Source: Gimesia fumaroli (GTDB lineage Bacteria; Planctomycetota; Planctomycetia; Planctomycetales; Planctomycetaceae). Taken from it: a stretch of DNA of 64,000 nt. The stretch spans positions 3,447,164 to 3,511,163 of the forward strand of contig NZ_CP037452.1 of NCBI RefSeq assembly GCF_007754425.1, given 5' to 3'. The notes below the pieces were generated by a model. That model was not told where the DNA came from and searched no databases. It worked only from the letters and a program-made list of their open reading frames with translations. Numbering within the stretch: position 1 is the first letter of the stretch; each line of letters begins with the position of its first letter. Positions 1 to 6,369 of this stretch are shown piece by piece. The position numbers and the translations under genes were made by a program.

Positions 1-943
1 AGTGATCGTGTTGCGAGATGACGCGAATATCATTTACATACGACGAGGGATAACTTTCGAAGGCCGCATTATCGTTCATGAAGGCGTAAGATTCTTTGGT
101 TCCGAACGCAACCGTGAAAACATGTTTAAACGGATGCAGTGTTTTCTTTCGTCCGGTGACAACCCCTTTTTGAATCAGATCTGACATGCTGGGAGAAAAA
201 AGTTCGGTGTGAATGCCCAGGTCCTGATGATTGCTCAACGCTTCAGCGACCCCAGAGGGGACGCGGCCGATGCCCAATTGGATGGTGGCACCATTGGGAA
301 CCAAAGGCGCAATCAGAGTACCAATCGCGCGGCCTGCTTCTGAAGTTTCGGCGACCCCGGCCTCAATCAGCGGGACATTGTTTTCCACAATCGATGCGAC
401 TTCACTGACATGGATCTGTGACTGCCCAAACACACGCGGCATGTTTTCGTTGACTTCCACGATCAGCCGCTTACAGTGTCGCGCGGCGGTGGAAGCAAAG
501 TCGTTGTTTGTACCCAGGGAGAAATAACCGCCCCCGTCCATGGGACTGACGGTGACCAGAAACGTATCGAGGTCGATGATTTCCTTAAACAGCCGCGGCA
601 GATCGCTGAAATGCACGGGGACAAAGCTCATGACTTTGCGACCCGTTTGTTGTTGGTCTTTAATAATCTGGTGTTCGGTGCCGCTCAGGAAGAAACAGTG
701 CGGATCAATCTTTTCCCGAACCCCTTCGACAAGCAGCGACTCACTGATCGGCTGCATTCCTATCTTATAGTAAAAGCGAATGGATTTCAGGTCATCAGAA
801 CGAAGTCGTTCTCCCAGCGCCGCGAGCAATGCTGGCGGCTGCCCGATCGCCATCCCGGCAGAGACCGTTTCCCCCGTTGAAATCGGCGCGACCGCCTCGG
901 CCGCACTAGTCAATTTCGCCGCATAAAGCTCAGTAGCATCCAT
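1..943 (-). CDS. Acetyl-CoA hydrolase/transferase family protein (partial, C-terminus off the window)
   Basis: The minus strand is open from an ATG at 943 to the window edge, giving about 314 residues of a CoA-transferase of the acetyl-CoA hydrolase / 4-hydroxybutyrate CoA-transferase family. These enzymes move CoA between acyl-CoA and a free acid through a glutamyl-CoA intermediate in the cytoplasm. Family signatures seen are VSPMDGGGYFSLG around residue 134, a VEVNENMPR stretch, NGATIQLGIGRVPSGVA, and LGIHTELFSPSM followed by GVVTGRKKT. The usual length is about 430 residues, so roughly the last quarter lies to the left. The physiological acid cannot be told from the sequence. The plus-strand ORFs in this stretch are shadows. 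Confidence 0.85.
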   Translation of the reverse strand, partial: MDATELYAAKLTSAAEAVAPISTGETVSAGMAIGQPPALLAALGERLRSDDLKSIRFYYKIGMQPISESLLVEGVREKIDPHCFFLSGTEHQIIKDQQQTGRKVMSFVPVHFSDLPRLFKEIIDLDTFLVTVSPMDGGGYFSLGTNNDFASTAARHCKRLIVEVNENMPRVFGQSQIHVSEVASIVENNVPLIEAGVAETSEAGRAIGTLIAPLVPNGATIQLGIGRVPSGVAEALSNHQDLGIHTELFSPSMSDLIQKGVVTGRKKTLHPFKHVFTVAFGTKESYAFMNDNAAFESYPSSYVNDIRVISQHDH

Positions 944-1073
944 TCCACTCTGCCCTTTCATGAGTATCCATATTCAGAACCTGTTGAATATGCAAGGACT
1001 TTGGCGATTCTGAGCCGAAGTGTCAAGACGCGTTTGGGGATGAAACAGAAGCGAGTGGCAGGTCAAATAGAAA

Positions 1074-1376
1074 TTAATAACCACATTTCTCCAGGACAAG
1101 CGAATCATCTACGTAGACATTGTATTGATGCGGCTGGAACCCTCCAAATAAGACAGGACGAATCTGTTCGACAACCAGTTTGAAAGCTTCGGGATTTTCA
1201 AGAGAAAACTCCCAGCGTTTTGTAAATTCAAGATCGATGTGCGTGGAGAGTGAATAAGGATCTTTCAGGGTCTTTTCATTACCATCGATGGTAATTGTGG
1301 TCCTGCCGGTAAACCAGTTTCGTTTAAATTCAACGGCAGTTTTTGGCTCGCAACCAATATCAATCGAAAATTGCAT
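1074..1376 (-). CDS. Hypothetical protein, 100 aa
   Basis: A short ORF starting at ATG 1376 and lying between the CoA-transferase and a DUF2007-like gene, all on the minus strand. The product is soluble with no signal peptide or membrane segment, and is rich in beta-prone stretches (TTITIDGN, YNVYVDDSLVL). I do not recognise the family. A conserved-looking composition and co-orientation with its neighbours support a real gene, but a 54-bp gap to the next gene and absence of a recognisable domain leave the function open. Confidence 0.6.
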   Translation of the reverse strand: MQFSIDIGCEPKTAVEFKRNWFTGRTTITIDGNEKTLKDPYSLSTHIDLEFTKRWEFSLENPEAFKLVVEQIRPVLFGGFQPHQYNVYVDDSLVLEKCGY

Positions 1377-1430
1377 CCAACGAAGAACTCCTGAAAAGAA
1401 GCAATAGCAGGCACGCGGCGAATTTTGATT

Positions 1431-1784
1431 TCACAGCCATGCCAGTAATGCAATGAGGGCTAACCCATTTCCAATAATCAATGTCCAGAAGCCAAACTGC
1501 GTCAAGCCGAGCACATAGTCTGTTGATTCTGGATCCTGACCAACGAAACCGGGCTGAGTGCGCGCTGCCTGAAACTCATCAACGATTACTCTGGCAACGG
1601 ACAGTCGATCCTGCATCACCATGACTTGTACGGTTCCGGGAGCTTCTGCACGGAATCCGGAAGTCATACCCCCCGCTGCGGTCGCAGGAATCCCATGTTC
1701 TTCCAAGAGATTGACGAGCAACTGACCTTCCATTTCCGTGGAAACGGTCGTCAGCGTCATGAGGGAATCGTTTTTGGTCGTCAT
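1431..1784 (-). CDS. DUF2007-like putative signal-transducing protein
   Basis: 117 residues from ATG 1784, preceded by a good ribosome binding site (GGAG about 11 bases upstream). The N-terminal 75 residues match the DUF2007 pattern: a ferredoxin-like fold starting with a beta strand (LMTLTTVSTEMEGQLLVNLLEEHGIPA) in which the helix selects a partner, then VQVMVMQDRLSVARVIVDEF. The C-terminus has one hydrophobic segment (about residues 97-116) that would anchor it in the membrane. Planctomycetes carry many such small proteins; the partner is unknown. Motif reading only. Confidence 0.65.
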   Translation of the reverse strand: MTTKNDSLMTLTTVSTEMEGQLLVNLLEEHGIPATAAGGMTSGFRAEAPGTVQVMVMQDRLSVARVIVDEFQAARTQPGFVGQDPESTDYVLGLTQFGFWTLIIGNGLALIALLAWL

Positions 1785-1972
1785 GATGACTCTACTCCCC
1801 CCTTGTGTTTGTATTGAAGGACAAATCAGAAAGCGTCTTGCTACAAAGGTACCCTATATTGTATCAGCTTGCATACCATAGTCAAAGCGGATATTTCAGT
1901 GGGGATGGGAGATGCCTCTTGTATGTAGTTCGTTTACTGGGGATATGAAAGATGAGCGATCGTCCCAAAAAT

Positions 1973-2009
1973 AAACGCCTGAATCCTCAAATCTGGGATT
2001 CAGGCGTTT
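1973..2009 (-). terminator. Hairpin terminator, original 3' flank of the tRNA-Met gene
   Basis: A perfect 14-bp inverted repeat, AAACGCCTGAATCC at 1973-1986 and its complement at 1996-2009, is followed by T-rich sequence on both strands. It sits just downstream (minus-strand sense) of the chromosomal copy of the tRNA 3' end at 2037-2090, so it most likely ended the tRNA transcript before the element inserted. Confidence 0.75.
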
Positions 2010-2036
2010 TTCGTTTGTCTGGGTGTGTCATCAAAA

Positions 2037-2090
2037 GACACGAGTAGCGGTGGAGGGATTCGAACCCCCGACACGCGGATTATGATTCCG
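2037..2090. repeat. attL, 54-bp direct repeat copy (tRNA 3' half)
   Basis: Identical over 54 bases to 7693-7746. It contains the anticodon-to-3'-end half of tRNA-Met (minus strand) but is followed by non-tRNA sequence from 2091, so it is not a functional tRNA. This is the chromosomal 3' end displaced by integration, still next to its own terminator at 1973-2009. A short open frame through it (2025-2279) is not a gene by itself but continues the integrase frame in the excised circle. Confidence 0.9.
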
Positions 2091-2435
2091 AATTCTGATT
2101 TCTCTAACCCGTTATCAGACAATGGGAAGCAGCAAGAAGAAAATGGCGTTTACACTCCAGTTTACACGAGTAATTCGGAACTAAGATTTGTTGTAGATTC
2201 ATGGATAAAATTACCCGCAAAAGTGCGGCGAATTATTTTATATTTAGTTAGATACTCGCAAAGTTGTAAGACCAAATGAGCCAGGATGATCAATATCCAT
2301 TGTCATGTCTGCATGGATAAATTTAGCTTTGGACGCTAGTTTATTTGGTGTAAATTGATAATAGGATGAAATTTTGATAGTTTGAAATAAAATAAACTTC
2401 TGTCTATCAATAGTTTTTTTCAAGGGCCTCACACA
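2091..2435. other. Left-end non-coding region of the element
   Basis: About 345 bases between attL and the first cargo gene. It holds one candidate integrase arm site (2148-2167) and, in the excised form, 62 codons that would extend the integrase. The rest is AT-rich and presumably contains the promoter of the HEPN gene; no clear -35/-10 pair could be fixed. No convincing gene on either strand. Confidence 0.6.
2148..2167. promoter_or_regulatory. Candidate integrase arm-type site, left
   Basis: Two copies of GTTTACAC separated by four bases. The same 20-base arrangement with one changed base occurs at 7539-7558 on the other side of the att core. In the circular form they would flank the core on both sides, as arm-type sites do for lambda-like tyrosine recombinases. 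Binding is inferred, not shown. Confidence 0.5.
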
Positions 2436-3200
2436 GTGGATAGTCAATCAAGTTTCCAGCTTATTCAGATTGGCCTAGCGATTAGACTGCTACGGAATCT
2501 AGATGCCAATACGAGTTTGTATTTTGCCTATATTCACATCGAGATGTTGGAAAAAGGGTTAACGGCTACGTCATTCACTGTGTCACTCACCGGAATGCAC
2601 AAGTTGTTGGATCTGAAGAGTTCTTGGGAAGAAGAAGAAGAAGAAGACATGCAAGACAAACTGCATTCTTCAATTGTCGACAAGATTCATCAAGAAATAG
2701 GATATGTTGAGAAAATAGTATTTGCAGAGGCAAATACCAAACGTGTCTACACGTTTCCCAAGCGACGATTCAATGAGGAGTATTTATTGAATTATCCAGA
2801 AAATCTCTTTAAATCAGGAAGGTACGCTCGTCTCTCTGATATTTCTAAGTCGGATATAGCCGGTGCGTGCCGATGTATCCTGTTCGGCGAAGCGACGGCG
2901 TCTGCATTTCACATTTTGCGTGCAACTGAAGAGGTCCTGAAGCTCTATTACTTTAAGCACAAGAAGCGGAAACGCCTGAAGAAGCCAATGTGGGGACCAA
3001 TGACGATTGAGCTGCGTGCCAAGAAGACGAATAAGCCGTCGAGCCTAGTCCTTAACTCTCTTGATTTGGTTCGCACTTCTTACCGGAATCCCACACAACA
3101 TCCAGAGGCCATATACGATATAGAGAGTGCGCAGGATTTGATGGGCGTCTGCATCGACTTGATCAATAGGATGGCGGCAGAGCTGCCAACGATCTCTTAA
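2436..3200 (+). CDS. HEPN-type protein with R-x4-H motif (candidate defence RNase)
   Basis: 254 residues from a GTG start at 2436. The C-terminal half (about 138-250) looks like a HEPN helical domain of the DUF4145-like kind: a helix with SAFHILRATEEVLKLYY (156-172) and, near the end, R217-N-P-T-Q-H222, which fits the catalytic R-x4-6-H motif of HEPN ribonucleases. The N-terminal part is helical and has an acidic tract encoded by a run of GAA codons (residues 65-70). No signal peptide. It is followed 97 bases later by a membrane protein. HEPN proteins in mobile elements are commonly toxins or abortive-infection effectors; that role here is inferred. The start has a weak ribosome binding site, and an internal ATG at residue 37 is possible. 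Confidence 0.7.
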   Translation: MDSQSSFQLIQIGLAIRLLRNLDANTSLYFAYIHIEMLEKGLTATSFTVSLTGMHKLLDLKSSWEEEEEEDMQDKLHSSIVDKIHQEIGYVEKIVFAEANTKRVYTFPKRRFNEEYLLNYPENLFKSGRYARLSDISKSDIAGACRCILFGEATASAFHILRATEEVLKLYYFKHKKRKRLKKPMWGPMTIELRAKKTNKPSSLVLNSLDLVRTSYRNPTQHPEAIYDIESAQDLMGVCIDLINRMAAELPTIS

Positions 3201-3297
3201 CAATCCGTTGCACAAAAGATCCGAAGGCCGCGCCGTTTGTTGAGAGCAAAGTCATTCTTTGTGGCCCTCTGATCGGATTCGTTAAACAGGGAGAAGG

Positions 3298-3876
3298 ATG
3301 AAGAATCTAAGAAATATTTTATTCTTCCTATTCGGAATTGCTGTTCTGGCTGGGTTGGCGTGGTTGATCTGGAATGTTGTCAGGTGGGTAACATCACTTG
3401 GGCCGTCATATTTAGGTCCTACTGTCACGGCGATATTAGGCTTTATCGGTATTATCTATACCCAGTGGCATTCGAAGTCGCGAGAAATTCAGCAGAGCCA
3501 CCGCCCACAGAAAATCGAGGTTTACAATTGTTTCTTCGAACTTCTTGAGAGGTTTCTAAACAACCCAGGTGAGCAGAAAACACTAGATGAAGGAGGCGAG
3601 GAAAGCTTGCCAGAAGACCTGCGTGATCAGTTTTGGCAGTTGAATAAAGGTCTAATCGTTTGGGCTTCACCCGCAGTCATCAGATCTTGGCTGCATTTCA
3701 GAGAGGAATCAACCTCTGGTGGGAACACGCTACTAGCCATGGATAAAGTATTGATGTCCATCAGAAAAGATCTCGGCAATAGCAATTTCAGCCTTCAGGA
3801 GGGGGACTCAGTGAAAATCTTTTTAAAAGACCCTAGCGAGTTCGACGAAGCAGGCAAAGCCGAGAAAGATGATTAA
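3298..3876 (+). CDS. Two-TM membrane protein, cargo of the element
   Basis: 192 residues starting at ATG 3298 with a strong ribosome binding site (GGGAGAAGG). Two hydrophobic segments (about residues 6-30 and 38-57) are followed by a charged cytoplasmic part that begins with the pattern YTQWHSKSREIQQSHRPQKIEVY. Similar 'KSREIEESHR-x-KKIEIY' proteins are widespread bacterial hypotheticals often found in accessory DNA, but I know of no assigned function. It lies 97 bases after the HEPN gene in the same direction, so the two may act together as effector and membrane partner (inference). Confidence 0.7.
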   Translation: MKNLRNILFFLFGIAVLAGLAWLIWNVVRWVTSLGPSYLGPTVTAILGFIGIIYTQWHSKSREIQQSHRPQKIEVYNCFFELLERFLNNPGEQKTLDEGGEESLPEDLRDQFWQLNKGLIVWASPAVIRSWLHFREESTSGGNTLLAMDKVLMSIRKDLGNSNFSLQEGDSVKIFLKDPSEFDEAGKAEKDD

Positions 3877-4004
3877 CAAATTGCTGTAGTACGTTTCGGG
3901 CCTAGTGGCTCTCCACTGGAGGTCCATTTCGCTGCTCTATATATGCACCTAAACAAGAGCTTTATTCTTTTTCTAGTCTACAAGATATTAGTGTATCAAT
4001 CGAG

Positions 4005-4075
4005 TTCCCCTTCGTCCCGCCGTCGCGTCAGCCTTCACACTTGCCAGGTTGATGCGACGGCGGGATGGAGGGGAA
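4005..4075. repeat. Long imperfect inverted repeat (26-bp arms), possible single-strand origin or terminator
   Basis: Arms at 4005-4030 and 4050-4075 pair over 26 bases with three mismatches, two of which would be G-U in RNA, around a 19-base loop. The arms are strongly GC-rich in an AT-rich element. Such a structure could be a single-strand origin for rolling-circle replication, a transcription terminator insulating cargo from core, or a recombination site. Nothing in the sequence decides between these. Confidence 0.75.
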
Positions 4076-4173
4076 CGGCCCCTTTGTTTTGTCCCGAGCC
4101 GAAGCTTTTAGGCATCGAACGCCATCAAAAGACAAATTCTGTCAAAATCTCACCAAAAAGACTCATTGACTAC

Positions 4174-4229
4174 GGTATACAAAAACGATACCTTATTCTG
4201 ATAGCCCCTCAGTATACGGAATCGATACC
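4174..4229 (+). promoter_or_regulatory. Paired operator-like repeats before the regulator gene
   Basis: Two 19-base imperfect palindromes of the form rGTATAC-N5-CGATACC lie at 4174-4192 and 4211-4229, with starts 37 bases apart. The second ends directly before the ATG at 4230, covering the ribosome binding region. This layout fits autorepression by the HTH-like product of the gene that follows. Confidence 0.55.
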
Positions 4230-4637
4230 ATGTTTAAATTTGATGAGCGTATTAAGAAGTATGAAGCCAGGTGCAAAATTGTCGATGGCAAAGGCGGTGT
4301 GGTTTCTATCGATCCTGGAACACGAATTTACAGGGAACCTGGTAGAGGTCAATTCTTCCAGCATTGGTTAAGTGACGTTCAGGAAGATTTTGATGGAGAA
4401 TTGATCCCATTTGAATGGGTGGCTGAGTACGTTGGCGTGACAAGAGCTGCACTTCATAAACGGGTAAAGAAAGGGAACCTGACTGTACTTGTCTATGAAA
4501 TGAGAGAACGGGTCAAAGGTGTTTTAGGAGGCAGCAGAGAACGAATGAGACGGGAATACAAATTTGTTCCCAAAACTGAGTGTGATGGTTGGTATTCCGA
4601 CTTATGTGAGAGAGAAGATCAATCAAACAAAGAGTAG
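4230..4637 (+). CDS. Small HTH-like regulator of the element core
   Basis: 135 residues from ATG 4230. The centre (about residues 65-90) reads as a helix-turn-helix: FEWVAEYVGVTRAALHKRV, followed by a basic turn, much like MerR/AlpA-type DNA binding segments. The N-terminal region is soluble and of unknown fold; the tail is charged. Its position directly downstream of two palindromic repeats and upstream of the replication initiator suggests a copy-number or excision switch regulator. The family was not recognised by name. Confidence 0.65.
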   Translation: MFKFDERIKKYEARCKIVDGKGGVVSIDPGTRIYREPGRGQFFQHWLSDVQEDFDGELIPFEWVAEYVGVTRAALHKRVKKGNLTVLVYEMRERVKGVLGGSRERMRREYKFVPKTECDGWYSDLCEREDQSNKE

Positions 4638-4652
4638 TAACAAAAACAGCCC

Positions 4653-4687
4653 TGGCTATCGAATAGTTGGTAGCTCGACGATAGCCA
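4653..4687. repeat. Hairpin upstream of the replication initiator (candidate nick site/origin)
   Basis: A perfect 9-bp inverted repeat, TGGCTATCG at 4653-4661 and its complement at 4679-4687, with a 17-base loop, lies 32 bases before the start of the Rep-like gene. Rolling-circle double-strand origins and oriT sites are often such stem-loops next to rep. It lacks a following T-run on the plus strand, which makes a simple terminator less likely. Confidence 0.5.
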
Positions 4688-4718
4688 AGGCCTCAACCCT
4701 TTAGAAAAGGATTCTGTC

Positions 4719-6134
4719 ATGGATGATAGTCAATCATGCGCGTTTGGAAAAGATCCGTCTGGAAACAATCACACTGATTCTCCTGAGGAGATCGGGAAGA
4801 CGGATCAATTCCCGGAAAACACTTTGGAAAGCGAGCGAGGAGCTGGCGGAAGCGACGAGGCGAGCGACTCCAAAGTGAGACCGGGAATGAATAGACACCC
4901 TGCTCTGCCAGAAAATCAAGGGGTCGAATCCAGTAACACGACCCCTTCAAATCACCATTGTCCCTCTTTGTCTCCTGTTGACACTCTCTCTGCTGGTGGT
5001 CTGGACTGGCTCTCTCTGAGTTTCTATGGATCATTTGATGACTCATATTGGGAGCAGATTCGATATCATTTTTCTTTCGCTCAACAACATGCGATAGAAA
5101 ATGATCATATGAATTGCTTTGTGAAGCTTCCTTCAGAGATCATGCTTAAAGTTGAGGCTTCAGGTAAAGGAAGAGGTCAATCGTATTGTAAGTGGAAATT
5201 CAAGTATCAGGGAATCACTTTTGGTATTCGTGATTGTCAGAGTTCATTGGTTAAGGATGGTCAGCCTCCTAATATTTTTATTGATATCCCTTCACTACCA
5301 TTATTGACTTATGGCGAATCTGAAATTCTTAAACTAATTTACTTGGTGCTTGATTTCTTGGGATACTCAATTGAGAGAGTTACCCCTTCTCGGGCTGATC
5401 TCTGTGTCGATCTGGTAGATACTTCGATGAGTGTCATTGATGAGGCTGTAGAAAAACGGTGCTATGTTTCTCGGTCAAGGAAATTCAATAAGTATCTCAA
5501 CAATCATGTTGTCGAGACGATCCGATTTGGTTGTCCAGGATCAAAGACCAGTGTCAGAATCTACAATAAGTTTATTGAGTGTAGAAACGACATTGTCAAA
5601 AGCCAGCTTCTGAAAGATTTCCGGTGGGGAAAGAAACCCGATCATGAGTTGGGAGCAATACGAGTCGAATTCCAAGTGATGCGAGATCATTTGAGGGATC
5701 AACACAGTATCATCACCTATGATGATTTGATAACGAAACGCAAATCACTTGCTAGATGGTTGACTCATGACTGGTTAAGGTTCACTGATAAAGAACCACA
5801 GCCGGGACATTCTGATCGAGTCGGTCCCTCTGTTCTATGGCAGAAAGTGATTGATGCCTTTGATTCCTGGACTGGAAAAGGTGTTGAGGAACGATCAAAA
5901 CGGATTGTCTCAGGTGCAGATATAACACGTTTGATATATCAGATAAAAGGTTGTGTTACGTCAGCGATAGCCACGACCGGAAAGATTCCAATAACCTATT
6001 TCGAATTAGAAAAAAGTATTATGGATCTATTAACACCACACTATCCGCTGATGATTGATGACATCAGAAAGAAACGAAAAATATTAGAAGCAAATCATCC
6101 TTATCTAGTGACTGATTTGACATCCAGTAATTGA
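4719..6134 (+). CDS. Replication initiation factor (Rep_trans-like)
   Basis: 471 residues from ATG 4719. After a low-complexity N-terminus (1-90), the protein has the layout of the Rep_trans replication initiators of rolling-circle plasmids and of Tn916/ICEBs1-type elements: LDWLSLSFYG (95-104), SRADLCVD (224-231), SVRIYNKFIE (278-287) and AIRVEFQV (313-320). Such proteins nick an origin through a tyrosine and restart synthesis from the 3' end; some act as relaxases. The gene follows a stem-loop that could be its target and precedes the excisionase by 25 bases, so rep, alpA and int look like one operon. The catalytic tyrosine was not fixed. The exact start could be internal, because the first 90 residues are poorly ordered. 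Confidence 0.75.
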   Translation: MDDSQSCAFGKDPSGNNHTDSPEEIGKTDQFPENTLESERGAGGSDEASDSKVRPGMNRHPALPENQGVESSNTTPSNHHCPSLSPVDTLSAGGLDWLSLSFYGSFDDSYWEQIRYHFSFAQQHAIENDHMNCFVKLPSEIMLKVEASGKGRGQSYCKWKFKYQGITFGIRDCQSSLVKDGQPPNIFIDIPSLPLLTYGESEILKLIYLVLDFLGYSIERVTPSRADLCVDLVDTSMSVIDEAVEKRCYVSRSRKFNKYLNNHVVETIRFGCPGSKTSVRIYNKFIECRNDIVKSQLLKDFRWGKKPDHELGAIRVEFQVMRDHLRDQHSIITYDDLITKRKSLARWLTHDWLRFTDKEPQPGHSDRVGPSVLWQKVIDAFDSWTGKGVEERSKRIVSGADITRLIYQIKGCVTSAIATTGKIPITYFELEKSIMDLLTPHYPLMIDDIRKKRKILEANHPYLVTDLTSSN

Positions 6135-6159
6135 ACATTCACTTAGAAAGGATTCTAAA

Positions 6160-6369
6160 ATGACTATTGATGATTTGAAAATGTTAACAAAAACGGAATT
6201 GGCTTCTGTACTGAATATTTCTATTCGTTCTTTGCAGAGAAAAATCAATAAAGGCGAAGTTCCAGAGCCTGTGAAAATTGGGGCAAGTCTAAGATGGGTT
6301 CGTTCCTTGGTTGAGGAATGGATACTGGCGGGATGTCCTAAGAATTATGTGCACCAGGGAGGTAAGTAG
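6160..6369 (+). CDS. AlpA-like excisionase / HTH_17 DNA-binding protein
   Basis: 69 residues, ATG 6160 with an AAGGA ribosome binding site. It has the MerR-like winged-helix pattern of excisionases: LTKTELASVLNISIRSLQRK, then GEVPEPVKIGASLRWVRSLVEEWI, where the W/R and W residues are typical. It ends with TAG immediately followed by the GTG of the integrase, so the two are translationally linked. The expected job is to bend the att arms and drive excision. Confidence 0.85.
   Translation: MTIDDLKMLTKTELASVLNISIRSLQRKINKGEVPEPVKIGASLRWVRSLVEEWILAGCPKNYVHQGGK

Larger units (their letters stand above)
3877..4229. other. Intergenic region between cargo and core
   Basis: This 353-base stretch separates the cargo from the core genes. 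It contains a long GC-rich imperfect hairpin (4005-4075) and the two operator-like repeats before the regulator gene. A 142-aa open frame across it (3943-4371) runs through the hairpin and overlaps the regulator in another frame, and is rejected as a gene. Confidence 0.6.

Noticed and set aside
2025-2279. 84-aa ORF over attL containing GGGIRTPDTRIM
   Set aside because: This is tRNA sequence read as protein, a common false annotation. It matters only as the extension of the integrase frame in the circular form.
2627-2648. GAA trinucleotide run in the HEPN gene as a phase-variation site
   Set aside because: Changes in a trinucleotide run keep the frame, so it cannot act as an on/off switch; it only varies a glutamate tract.
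3943-4371. 142-aa ORF between cargo and core of the element
   Set aside because: It runs through the long GC-rich hairpin and overlaps the start of the HTH-like gene in another frame; its translation has no protein-like pattern and no ribosome binding site.
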